Assembly: GCF_004382795.1 (NCBI RefSeq)
Contig: NZ_SMSG01000002.1
Location: forward strand, 186,001 to 250,000
DNA: 64,000 nucleotides
Reading direction: 5' to 3'
From: Cumulibacter soli
GTDB taxonomy: Bacteria > Actinomycetota > Actinomycetes > Mycobacteriales > Antricoccaceae
Within the stretch, counting starts at the first letter, position 1. Every line of letters begins with the position of its first letter. Both the position numbers and the translations under genes were made by a program. A model generated the notes under the pieces. It was not told where the DNA came from. It did not search any database and saw only the letters and a list, made by a program, of their open reading frames with translations. Shown piece by piece: positions 7,994 to 15,834 of this stretch.

Positions 7994-9118
7994 TCACGCC
8001 TGCTGCGGGGGCATTCGTGGCGGAACCGACTGACTGCGGCTCATGGTGATCGAGTTACGCAGCACGTTGGCGCTCCCGGCGCCCGGGCGATCGATGTGTG
8101 CCAACATGCCCAGGTGCTGAACCTGAGGGTCGGCGAAGACCTCGTCCATGGCCAGCACCGGCCCACACGGCACCCCGACCTCATTGAGCTTCTCGATCCA
8201 GTACGCCCGAGGTTGCTCGGCGAATAGGCTATCGAGCAGGTCATTCAACTCGTCGCGGTGCGCGTAGCGCTGCTTCGACGTCGCGAATCGCGGATCATCC
8301 GCACGAACGCGCGGACCGAGCAGATCGCACAGTCGGCCGAAGAGACGATCACCCATCGCCGCGACGTTCAGATGGCCGTCAGCGGCGGTATACGTGCCCA
8401 TCGGCGCCACTGTCGGGTGGTGGTTGCCTTCTGTCGTCGGAACCTCGCCATCGACGGTCCATCGCGCCGCTTGGAAATCCAAGAATGCGAGCATCGCTTC
8501 GATCAATGAGACCTGTACCCACTGCCCCTTACCGGATCGCGCACGCTCGTGTACGGCGATCAGCAGGCCGATCGCCAACTGGTGCCCGGCGGCAAGATCG
8601 GAGACCGCGATACCTGCCCGTACCGGGCCCGCACCCGGCGGACCGGTGATACTCATCAACCCGCCCATCCCCTGGATGATCTGATCGACGGCGCCTCGCT
8701 CCGAGTATGGGCCGTGCTGCCCATATCCGGAGATGCTCCCGTAGATCAACCGTGGATTGCGCGCCGAGAGCGTTTCGTAGTCGACACCCAGCCGGAACTT
8801 CACCGGGGCGCGGTTGTTCTCGACGACGATGTCAGCAGCGTCGGTCAGTTCGTACAGACGCGCTCGATCGCCTTCATCCTTGAGGTCGAGTTCCATCAGT
8901 GACTTGGAGCGATGCAGGTTGAGATAGTCCGCCGAAGCCCTGTCCCCCAGCCCGCCGCCGCTACCGGCTGGAGGCTCGATTCGAATAACGTGGGCGCCCC
9001 AATCTGCTAGGTACCGCACCGCCGTCGGGCCCGCCCGGGCCACGGTGAGGTCGATGACCACCAGATCATCCAGCGGCCCACTGGCCCTCCCGGCTATGTC
9101 AGACGGATGTGCTGGCAT
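7994..9118 (-). CDS. CaiB/BaiF family (class III) CoA-transferase
   Basis: A 374-residue CoA-transferase. The N-terminus has the family pattern V-V-I-D-L-T-V-A-R-A-G-P followed by A-D-W-G-A-H-V-I-R-I-E-P, and the region G-Y-G-Q-H-G-P-Y-S-E-R-G-A-V-D-Q carries the aspartate that becomes acylated in catalysis. Such enzymes move CoA from a donor thioester to a free carboxylic acid. The ATG at 9118 has a strong AGGAAGG site 6 bases upstream and overlaps the permease gene by 20 bp. It is the last gene of the ABC transporter operon, which suggests that the imported compound, or a product of it, is a carboxylate that is activated to its CoA ester inside the cell. The acceptor is unknown. Confidence 0.86.
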   Translation of the reverse strand: MPAHPSDIAGRASGPLDDLVVIDLTVARAGPTAVRYLADWGAHVIRIEPPAGSGGGLGDRASADYLNLHRSKSLMELDLKDEGDRARLYELTDAADIVVENNRAPVKFRLGVDYETLSARNPRLIYGSISGYGQHGPYSERGAVDQIIQGMGGLMSITGPPGAGPVRAGIAVSDLAAGHQLAIGLLIAVHERARSGKGQWVQVSLIEAMLAFLDFQAARWTVDGEVPTTEGNHHPTVAPMGTYTAADGHLNVAAMGDRLFGRLCDLLGPRVRADDPRFATSKQRYAHRDELNDLLDSLFAEQPRAYWIEKLNEVGVPCGPVLAMDEVFADPQVQHLGMLAHIDRPGAGSANVLRNSITMSRSQSVPPRMPPQQA

Positions 9119-10856
9119 GGTCCACCTTCCTGCTTGTCGGTGCGCGCTCGGACGCGACACGATCTTCTACGTCGCCGATAGTGGCACGCGCTGCCCTACG
9201 CGCGTTGACGCGACCAAGCCAACTCAGTAGCGGGACGACGCCCATCGCCGCGATGCTCACCACGAGCAGCAGGATCGACAGTGCCGCAACTTCCTGATAC
9301 AAGGAAGCCGCCGCGAGGCTCATGATGATGACCGCGATGACGTTGTTCTGTCCATTGAACAAGAAGATGGAGCTGTCTAGGTCACGGAATTGCAGAATGA
9401 AGGTCAGGACGCCCACGACCAGGATCGGCCCACGAAGCAGCGGCATCGTCACTCGGCGGAACGTAGTCAACCACCCGGCGCCTAAGCTGCGGGCCGCGTC
9501 TTCCAACGACCGATCAACCTGCATCAAACCGGCGTGCAGGTAGGTAAACGCCAACGGCAGATTTCCTACGATATAGGCGATCAACAAAATCCATAGCGTT
9601 CCGGCAAGGTTCGCGAAGCCTGCGCCGTACGCGATGATCAACGCGATGCCCAACACCGAGCCGGGGAACGCGAGCGGTAGCAGCATCACCGGCGCAATCG
9701 TGAGCGACGCCCGCGATTTCTGCCGCTCGACAAGCCACGCCCCGAGCATTGCGATCGCGATTGCCAGCACTGCCGCGCCCAGCGAGAGCAAGAAACTGTT
9801 ACGGAACGCGTCGATGATCTGTTGCTGGCCAAGAATCGACTCGAAGTTGCCGGTGAGGGTGAAGTTGTCGGCACCGATCGGATTGCCCATGGTTTCCCGG
9901 AATGCGGTGAGCAGCAATATCCCGAACGGCAGGACGACGGTGACTGCAACAACGCCGAGCCCCAGAATCGCTGCCGGAATCCGCCACTTGCCCAGGCGAA
10001 TCAGCGAACGTTGTCCCGGCTTCCCGCTGATAATGGAGAAACTCCGGCCACCAAAGCGGACGCGCTGTAGGTAGATGAGGACCCCTAGCACGATAATCGT
10101 CGGTATGCCGAGTACTGCGGCCATCTCAATGCGCGGCGGGAAGGTCGTGAGCTTGAGCATCGCCGTGGCGATGTTGTCGAACCGACTAGGCCCGCCAAGC
10201 AACTGCGCGGGGCCGTAGGCGACGAACGAGACCGTAAACACGAGGATGCATCCGGCGTAGATCGCCGGCATGATCAGCGGGACCGTGATCTTGCGGAACA
10301 CCGTCCACCGGCCCGCTCCCAAACTCGCGGCTGCGTGCTCGAGCGGAACCTCGATATTGTCGAGCGCCGCAGCCGTGGGGAGCAGGATCAGCGGAAACAT
10401 CACCACTGCCATGCAGAACACGATCCCCCACGGCGACATGATGTTTATCGGGCCGGTATCGAGGCCGAACCATTCCTGGAAGGGCTGATTGAGCAGGCCT
10501 GTTCGCGGTGAGAGCAGCAGGATCCACCCCAGCACTGCCACGAAGTTGGGGATGATAAACGTCATCAGCGATGCGCCGCGCACGAGCCGTTTGAACGGCA
10601 TGTCGGTACGCGCGATGAGGAACGCCAACGGCACCGCGAAGACTAGGCACAGGCCCGTCGTGGCCAGCGCTGTCCATAGTGAGTTCCACGCAGCGATGAG
10701 CAACGACGGCTCGGCGAGGATCTGGCTGTAGTTTCCTAGCCCGAAGGAACCGTCCTCCTGCCGAAAACTCAGCCGTACCAGCCCGAATGTCGGGTAGAGA
10801 ACGAGCGCGATCCCTGCTATCGCCCAGATCCCAAACGCGATAAAGCGTGAGCGCAT
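9099..10856 (-). CDS. ABC transporter double permease (ferric-iron/2-aminoethylphosphonate type)
   Basis: A 585-residue inner-membrane protein with about twelve hydrophobic segments made of two fused binding-protein-dependent permease units. Each half has an EAA coupling loop: E-H-A-A-A-S-L-G-A-G near residues 190-200 and E-D-A-A-R-S-L-G-A-G near residues 455-465, where the ATPase docks. This fused FbpB/ThiP-like layout serves ferric-ion, phosphonate, thiamine and some carboxylate importers. The start codon directly abuts the stop of the binding-protein gene (0 bp gap), and its 3' end overlaps the CoA-transferase. Annotation as an iron permease would be premature: the operon has no visible iron box and is linked to acyl-CoA enzymes. 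Confidence 0.87.
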   Translation of the reverse strand: MRSRFIAFGIWAIAGIALVLYPTFGLVRLSFRQEDGSFGLGNYSQILAEPSLLIAAWNSLWTALATTGLCLVFAVPLAFLIARTDMPFKRLVRGASLMTFIIPNFVAVLGWILLLSPRTGLLNQPFQEWFGLDTGPINIMSPWGIVFCMAVVMFPLILLPTAAALDNIEVPLEHAAASLGAGRWTVFRKITVPLIMPAIYAGCILVFTVSFVAYGPAQLLGGPSRFDNIATAMLKLTTFPPRIEMAAVLGIPTIIVLGVLIYLQRVRFGGRSFSIISGKPGQRSLIRLGKWRIPAAILGLGVVAVTVVLPFGILLLTAFRETMGNPIGADNFTLTGNFESILGQQQIIDAFRNSFLLSLGAAVLAIAIAMLGAWLVERQKSRASLTIAPVMLLPLAFPGSVLGIALIIAYGAGFANLAGTLWILLIAYIVGNLPLAFTYLHAGLMQVDRSLEDAARSLGAGWLTTFRRVTMPLLRGPILVVGVLTFILQFRDLDSSIFLFNGQNNVIAVIIMSLAAASLYQEVAALSILLLVVSIAAMGVVPLLSWLGRVNARRAARATIGDVEDRVASERAPTSRKVDHASTSV

Positions 10857-11924
10857 CTAGCCCAGCGCCTCGTCGAAGTTGGCGATGACCTCGTCACGCG
10901 TCGCGAGCAAATCGGGAACGTCGACGGTCACGATGGTGAGATCCTCCAATGGAGGTACGCCATCCGGCGCCGGGGAATCCTTCAGGACCGGGCGGTAACC
11001 CTCGTCCTTGATTTGATCCTGGTATGCAGAACACAGGATCCATTGCGCAAACACCAGCCCGGCGTTCGGATGCGGGGCATCGGCGAGCACGCCAATCTCA
11101 CCCGTCGTGGCCGGCACTCCTTCTTCGGGATAGATCATCTTCAACGGTTCGCCTCCGCTGGCGGCGCGCATGACCTCGGATTCGATTCCGGGCACCGCGA
11201 AGTCGGCCTCTCCGGTGAGAATCAACTGGTTGAGCGTCAGCGAACTGTCGGTGATGGTGGTATCGGCACCCGCGAACGTCGCGAGGTACTCATCGCCCAT
11301 CGTCTGCGTAATTCCGTATGTCGCGGCCAACGCCGAGCCCGATGAAGCAGGGTTCCCGAAAGCCACGATGCGCCCGTCGAGATCGCCGGATAGCGCGTCC
11401 CAGGTTTCAGGCACCGATCCCTCCAACAGTGTCTCGTTGTACTGGATACCAAACAGGAGCAGCGAGTTCGGATATGAGTAGCGGTTCGGATCCTTGAGGC
11501 CGTCAACGAAGTCATCGGCGTTGGGTACCTCGAACTCCTCGAGGACACCTTCATCGGTCCATTTGATGAATCCGCTCGGTTCGGCCAATCCGACGACGTC
11601 GGCCGGCACCGTGCCAGCTTCCAGGGAGGTGTCCACCTGCTGGATGAGGTCACCGGTGGGCTGTCTGTTTACCGACACCTCAATACCTGTCGCGGCATTG
11701 AATTTCTGCGAAATTCGCTGCAGTTGATCATCCGCGGACGGGGAAAAGTAGACGACCTGCCCCTCCTCGGTCGCCTTGTCCAGCACCTCCTGATCAATCC
11801 CACACTCGCTCGCAAGGTCGATACTCCCACCCCCGCCTTCGTCGCTCCCGCATGCCGTGAGCCACGGCAAGGACAACGCGGGGAGCACGGCTGCAACTAT
11901 CTTCCGGCTACGCAACTTGGTCAT
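10857..11924 (-). CDS. ABC transporter substrate-binding lipoprotein (family 1, FbpA-like)
   Basis: A 355-residue secreted binding protein. The start at 11924 gives a signal peptide with K-L-R-S-R-K, a hydrophobic stretch and a lipobox L-T-A-C around residue 25, followed by a Gly/Ser-rich linker, so the mature protein is a membrane-anchored lipoprotein. The segment V-V-Y-F-S-P-S-A-D-D and the later G-D-L-D-G-R-I-V-A-F-G-N-P-A-S-S-G motif are typical of the FbpA/AfuA/PhnS binding-protein fold. The fold binds ferric ions, phosphonates or organic anions; the conserved tyrosine pair of ferric binders is not obvious, though I cannot align it. It sits between the ATPase (17-bp overlap) and the permease. 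Confidence 0.85.
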   Translation of the reverse strand: MTKLRSRKIVAAVLPALSLPWLTACGSDEGGGGSIDLASECGIDQEVLDKATEEGQVVYFSPSADDQLQRISQKFNAATGIEVSVNRQPTGDLIQQVDTSLEAGTVPADVVGLAEPSGFIKWTDEGVLEEFEVPNADDFVDGLKDPNRYSYPNSLLLFGIQYNETLLEGSVPETWDALSGDLDGRIVAFGNPASSGSALAATYGITQTMGDEYLATFAGADTTITDSSLTLNQLILTGEADFAVPGIESEVMRAASGGEPLKMIYPEEGVPATTGEIGVLADAPHPNAGLVFAQWILCSAYQDQIKDEGYRPVLKDSPAPDGVPPLEDLTIVTVDVPDLLATRDEVIANFDEALG

Positions 11925-13077
11925 TGGGTACTCCTTGCTCAGCTGATTCAACTTGTTCGTTCTCCAGACCGCAGCACGATCCGGCATGCACATCCACGAC
12001 CACGCGATCTCCCGGACGTAAGGTGGCGGGCCCCGGTACTACGGCACGGAAATCTCCTAAGCCATCGATTCGCCGCAGCAGGTATTCGGTGGCCTCGCCG
12101 AGGTACATCGCCTCGTCAACCACCGCGTACTCTTCGCCTTCGGCGGCTAACTTGACCGACACGCCACCTGGACGCACCGACACCCTGATCGGTCCGGGGG
12201 GACTCCCCTGCGGCACGTAAGCACGCACGACGCAGCCGAATACCGAGACCATTCCCAGAGCCTCGCCGACCATCTCGTGCAACTCACCATCGACCAGGTT
12301 GGTCGCGCCAAGAGCCTTGGCGACGAATCCATTGCGTGGTTGGGCGTAGAGGTCCGCCGGACGGCCGAGTTGCTCGATCCGTCCCTCTCGCATCACTGCG
12401 ATTCGGTCGGCAAGCGACAACGCCTCGGTCTGATCGTGCGTTACGTACACCATGATCCGCGAGGACTCCGTGTGTAGGCGGCGAATCTCGCGCCGCATCT
12501 CCTCGCGAAGCTGCGTATCGAGATTGCTCAGTGGCTCATCAAGGAGCAACACGCGAGGCCGGGTGATCAGCGCGCGGGCCAACGAGACGCGTTGCTGCTG
12601 CCCGCCGGAAAGTTCGTGCGGATAGCGATCGATCAACGGACCTAGCTGCACGCTATCGAGCGCATCCTTGACTTGGCGCTGAATGGCTTTACGACTGGCA
12701 TGCAGCCGAGGACCGAAGCCGACATTGTCGGCCACCGTCATATGCGGCCACAGCGCATAGTTCTGGAATACGACGGCCATATTGCGCTTTTCGGCAGGAA
12801 CGAACCGATCCGCCGATGCGAGCGCACGGTCGTCAAGTTCAATCGACCCGGCGTCTGGCCGCTCGAAGCCGGCGATCAGTCGCAAGGTGGTCGTCTTGCC
12901 ACATCCGCTGGGGCCCAACAGGACTAAGGACTCGTCAGATGCCAATTCCAGGTTGATGTCGGTGAGGGCTTGGTAGTCACCAAACGTCTTGCTCAGCCCG
13001 GTGAGAGTGAGGGACCCGGCGTCCTGGTGGGGGTTGCTTCGTGCAAATTTTCGGCGAGTCGATGACGACATAGGCAT
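11908..13077 (-). CDS. ABC transporter ATP-binding protein (PotA/FbpC type)
   Basis: A 389-residue ATPase. Walker A is G-P-S-G-C-G-K-T-T near residues 53-61, the signature is L-S-G-G-Q-Q-Q-R near 157-164, Walker B is R-V-L-L-L-D-E-P near 175-182, and the switch histidine is in V-T-H-D-Q. The C-terminal 130 residues form the TOBE-type regulatory domain usual in importer ATPases of this class. It is the first gene of the leftward operon and lies divergent from the IclR regulator, 263 bp away. The stop codon lies inside the binding-protein start region, so the operon is translationally coupled. Function: energises import by the permease encoded two genes downstream. Confidence 0.9.
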   Translation of the reverse strand: MPMSSSTRRKFARSNPHQDAGSLTLTGLSKTFGDYQALTDINLELASDESLVLLGPSGCGKTTTLRLIAGFERPDAGSIELDDRALASADRFVPAEKRNMAVVFQNYALWPHMTVADNVGFGPRLHASRKAIQRQVKDALDSVQLGPLIDRYPHELSGGQQQRVSLARALITRPRVLLLDEPLSNLDTQLREEMRREIRRLHTESSRIMVYVTHDQTEALSLADRIAVMREGRIEQLGRPADLYAQPRNGFVAKALGATNLVDGELHEMVGEALGMVSVFGCVVRAYVPQGSPPGPIRVSVRPGGVSVKLAAEGEEYAVVDEAMYLGEATEYLLRRIDGLGDFRAVVPGPATLRPGDRVVVDVHAGSCCGLENEQVESAEQGVPNDQVA

Positions 13078-13108
13078 GGATCTCCAGACCGCGCGATGCG
13101 CGCGAAGT

Positions 13109-13125
13109 GTTTCGTCTCACGGAAC
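13109..13125. promoter_or_regulatory. Putative IclR operator, copy 1 (divergent promoter region)
   Basis: GTTTCGTCTCACGGAAC is a 7-3-7 inverted repeat with one mismatch, 32 bp upstream of the ABC ATPase start and within the divergent region before the iclR-type gene. It shares both arms, apart from one base, with the perfect palindrome at 14129-14145. Sites of this size and symmetry are usual for IclR-family dimers. No other strong element is evident in the 263-bp gap. Confidence 0.6.
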
Positions 13126-13340
13126 GCTCGTTTCGCTTTGTGCCAGAGTGGCAGCACGCCCGCAAGCGTGTCAAGAGTCACGTCGGACCCTTTTTCAACG
13201 ACGTCCAGCCTTGGGCGCGCACCACCACCGAGGCGCCGCAACCGCGATCGGCACGGCCAAGGTCGCCGTACCGGCACGTCGGCATCCTGGGGCGGGATAC
13301 GCTGATTTCCCTATCTCTCGTTGCTCACTAGGGAGCTTTA

Positions 13341-14063
13341 GTGCGTAGCTTGCAAGTCGCGTTCGCCGTGTTGGAAGAGATCGCCGAGGCCCAGGTAATC
13401 GGCGTATCCGAGCTTGCCCGTCGGTTGGATCTGCCCAAGGCAACGGTTCAACGTTCGTTGCAGGCGCTCGCCGACGTCCGGTACGTCGTACGTGCAGACA
13501 ATGCGCAGTGGCAGCTCAGCGCGCGAGTGCTCGGCTTAGCCAGCCAGATGAAGTACCACGACAACCTCGCCAGAGCCGCGCGACCAGCGATGAAGGACCT
13601 CTGCGACGAGGTGAACGAGACGATCCACCTCACGGTCCGCGAGGATCGGTGGGTCGTCCTGGTCAGCTTGGTCGAGCCGACCCGACCGGTGCGGACCACC
13701 GCGCACATCAGCAGTATGCAGTTGGCGCACGCGACTGCGACGGGCAAGGCCATGTTGGCCGCGCTGTCGGATGAGGACGTGCGCGAACTGCTCGGCACCG
13801 GGCTCGAGACACCCACCGAGCGCACCATCGCCACGATCCCAGCCCTACTCAAAGCGCTCGCCCAGATACGTCAGCGCGGCTACGCGATCAATGACCGCGA
13901 ATACCAGATCGACACCGCGTCGATTGCGGCTCCGATCCGAGATGCGAGCGGACGTACGGTCGCCGCCATGAGTATTTCCTCGCCGGCCACTCGGCTCAAG
14001 CGCAACCTCTGGAAGCCGTACGGCGAGGCTGTCGCCCGCGCGGCCTCCCGGGTGCAGATCTAA
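13341..14063 (+). CDS. IclR-family transcriptional regulator
   Basis: A 240-residue regulator that begins with GTG. The N-terminal winged helix contains the helix-turn-helix G-V-S-E-L-A-R-R-L-D-L-P-K-A-T-V-Q-R (about residues 20-37). The C-terminal GAF-like effector domain has the IclR pattern H-A-T-A-T-G-K-A-M-L-A near 134-144 and G-Y-A-I-N-D-R-E-Y near 180-188, followed by A-A-P-I-R-D. IclR proteins sense small organic acids and control catabolic operons. It is divergent from the ABC/CoA-transferase operon and directly precedes an enoyl-CoA hydratase and an SDR; matching palindromes stand before both transcription units, so it probably controls both. Activator or repressor mode is not determinable. 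Confidence 0.9.
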   Translation: MRSLQVAFAVLEEIAEAQVIGVSELARRLDLPKATVQRSLQALADVRYVVRADNAQWQLSARVLGLASQMKYHDNLARAARPAMKDLCDEVNETIHLTVREDRWVVLVSLVEPTRPVRTTAHISSMQLAHATATGKAMLAALSDEDVRELLGTGLETPTERTIATIPALLKALAQIRQRGYAINDREYQIDTASIAAPIRDASGRTVAAMSISSPATRLKRNLWKPYGEAVARAASRVQI

Positions 14064-14128
14064 CCGATCGCGAAACTTGACAGGTCATCCCCGCTTTTGC
14101 TTGGCTCACTCCGTGAAATGAAACATGA

Positions 14129-14145
14129 GTTCCGTATAACGGAAC
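14129..14145. promoter_or_regulatory. Putative IclR operator, copy 2 (perfect palindrome)
   Basis: GTTCCGTATAACGGAAC is a perfect 7-bp inverted repeat around a 3-bp centre, located in the 187-bp gap between the iclR-type gene and the enoyl-CoA hydratase. It is the cleaner version of the site at 13109-13125. Its position suits control of the hydratase/SDR promoter. Confidence 0.65.
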
Positions 14146-14250
14146 ATCGCGGGTGGCGTGGGATTCGAGTTCCTGTGTCACCAACAGATGTGACACCAAC
14201 GAGCGGACACTCTGGTGCCCGCGTGAACCAGAGTCACGGTGAGGAACGAC

Positions 14251-15027
14251 ATGACAGCAACCCTTGAGTTGGATCGCCCCAAACCCGGCGTAGCGGTGAT
14301 CACTTTCGCCAATCCACCGAGAAACCAAATGAGCGCCGACGCGCTCGTCGCCTTCCACGACATCCTCGATGAATTGGAGAAGGACCTACAGGTCCGCTGC
14401 CTGGTCATCACCGGCACCGGATCTTCCTGGTGCGCCGGCGCAGACTTGCGCGAAGAGCGTGGCCAAACGCCAGAGCAACTAAAGGCGCACGCTGATTCCA
14501 GGGCCTCCTTCGGGACCTTGATCGGCCGGCTCGAAACCATCCGCTTTCCGGTTATTGCTGCGATCAACGGATACACGATCGGCGGTGGCATGGAGCTGGC
14601 ACTCGCGTGCGACATCCGCGTCGGGTGCGAGGACGCCGTTTTCGTGTGTGCCGGAGTCAACGTCGGACTCATCGCGAGTTGGTATCGGCTACCTCGGGCC
14701 ATCGGCCTCGGACCTGCCAAGCACATGCTGCTGACCGGGGACAAGTTTGACGCCGATTGGGCGTTACGCAACGGCCTCATCACCGCGCTCTACGGCGCCT
14801 CCTCGTTGCTGGATGAGTCTGTCAAGCTCGCCGACCGGATCGCGACTCGGGCTCCGCTTTCGGTGGAGGCGACGAAGGAGTGCTCGGCTCAAGCGTTCGA
14901 ACTCTCCAGCGAGAGCGCCGCCGCGCTACACACGGAGAAGTTCCTCATCATGGCCGCCAGCGCGGACCACCGCGAAGCGGTCGCATCCTTCTTCGAGAAG
15001 CGTCCTGCAACATTCCTGAGGAAGTGA
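14251..15027 (+). CDS. Enoyl-CoA hydratase/isomerase family protein (crotonase fold)
   Basis: A 258-residue crotonase-family enzyme. The oxyanion-hole segments are W-C-A-G-A-D-L (about residue 63-69) and G-Y-T-I-G-G-G-M-E-L-A-L-A-C-D (about residues 109-123). The ATG at 14251 is chosen over the in-frame GTG at 14239 because GAGG lies 6 bases before it. The position that carries the first catalytic glutamate of hydratases falls in the segment V-F-V-C-A-G-V-N-V-G, which lacks the usual P-E pair, so the reaction may not be simple enoyl-CoA hydration; ring-cleaving, isomerising or decarboxylating crotonases are alternatives. It is followed 4 bp later by an SDR and preceded by the IclR-type palindrome. 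Confidence 0.85.
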   Translation: MTATLELDRPKPGVAVITFANPPRNQMSADALVAFHDILDELEKDLQVRCLVITGTGSSWCAGADLREERGQTPEQLKAHADSRASFGTLIGRLETIRFPVIAAINGYTIGGGMELALACDIRVGCEDAVFVCAGVNVGLIASWYRLPRAIGLGPAKHMLLTGDKFDADWALRNGLITALYGASSLLDESVKLADRIATRAPLSVEATKECSAQAFELSSESAAALHTEKFLIMAASADHREAVASFFEKRPATFLRK

Positions 15028-15031
15028 ACAG

Positions 15032-15766
15032 ATGCAACTCGGATTGACCGGAGCAGCAGCGCTGGTAACCGGAGCCAGCACGGGGATAGGCCGGGCGATC
15101 GCGCAGCAACTCGTCGAATCCGGCGCGCGAGTCGTGGTCTCCAGTCGTCGCTCGCCCGCGATACCCGTGGACGGCGCTCACGCGGAGTTTCTCGGCGACT
15201 TCGCGACACCGTCGTGGGCCGATGAACTCGTCACTCGCGCCACGCAATCACTCGGTGGCCTGGATATCGTCGCGCATTGTGCCGGCGGGGCGGTAAACGG
15301 AAGCTTCGATGCCCTCGACGCACCGGCGTGGCGCGACGGACTGGATCTCAATCTGCTCAGCGCCGTCGATCTGGTCCGCGCAGCCACACCACACCTGCGC
15401 GCCAGTCGCGGCCGAGTCCTGCTGTTGGGCGCCGTCAGTGGATCGGAGCCACGGGCGCACCACAGCATTTCAAATGTCGCAAAAGCGGGGATCGCTGCGT
15501 TGGGCAAGTCGCTGAGCCGCGATTTGGCACCCGACGGAATCATCGTCAATGTAATCGCGCCTGGCCGGATCCGGAGCGCCCAGGTAGATCGCGGATACCC
15601 GACCGAGCAAAGTCGCCGCGATTTCGCCGAATCCCAGATCCCGCTACAGCGCTTCGGCGAAGCTGACGAAGTTGCCAGCCTTGCGGCCTATCTCGTGTCG
15701 CCGCTGAACACCTACGTCACCGGACAGGTGATCGACGTCGATGGCGGTATGTCGCTGAGCTACTAG
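15032..15766 (+). CDS. Short-chain dehydrogenase/reductase family protein with altered catalytic Tyr position
   Basis: A 244-residue Rossmann-fold SDR. The cofactor motif is T-G-A-S-T-G-I-G near residues 11-18, the structural N/A-G motif appears as H-C-A-G-G near 84-88, and the active-site serine region is L-L-G-A-V-S-G-S. The Y-x-x-x-K motif is not intact: the lysine is present in N-V-A-K-A-G, but the residue four before it is serine (S-N-V-A-K). The C-terminal D-V-D-G-G-M motif is normal. The enzyme may therefore be a non-canonical reductase or have a binding role. It follows the crotonase by 4 bp and is followed by a strong terminator, so the pair is one IclR-linked transcript. Confidence 0.85.
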   Translation: MQLGLTGAAALVTGASTGIGRAIAQQLVESGARVVVSSRRSPAIPVDGAHAEFLGDFATPSWADELVTRATQSLGGLDIVAHCAGGAVNGSFDALDAPAWRDGLDLNLLSAVDLVRAATPHLRASRGRVLLLGAVSGSEPRAHHSISNVAKAGIAALGKSLSRDLAPDGIIVNVIAPGRIRSAQVDRGYPTEQSRRDFAESQIPLQRFGEADEVASLAAYLVSPLNTYVTGQVIDVDGGMSLSY

Positions 15767-15786
15767 ACATGGTGTAACTGAACGAA

Positions 15787-15821
15787 AGTTGGGCTCCGGA
15801 GGTATCCTCCGGAGCCCAACT
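15787..15821. terminator. Bidirectional terminator hairpin
   Basis: A perfect 16-bp inverted repeat with the 3-base loop TAT, GC-rich in its core, lies between the convergent SDR and AIM24 genes. It is followed by a short T-containing run on the plus strand (TCTTGCTG), so it is a likely intrinsic terminator for both directions. Confidence 0.8.
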
Positions 15822-15834
15822 CTTGCTGTGGTGA

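Noticed and set aside
9099-13077. Firm annotation as ferric-iron transporter fbpABC
   Set aside because: Family resemblance alone; no iron box, and neighbours are acyl-CoA enzymes under an IclR regulator.
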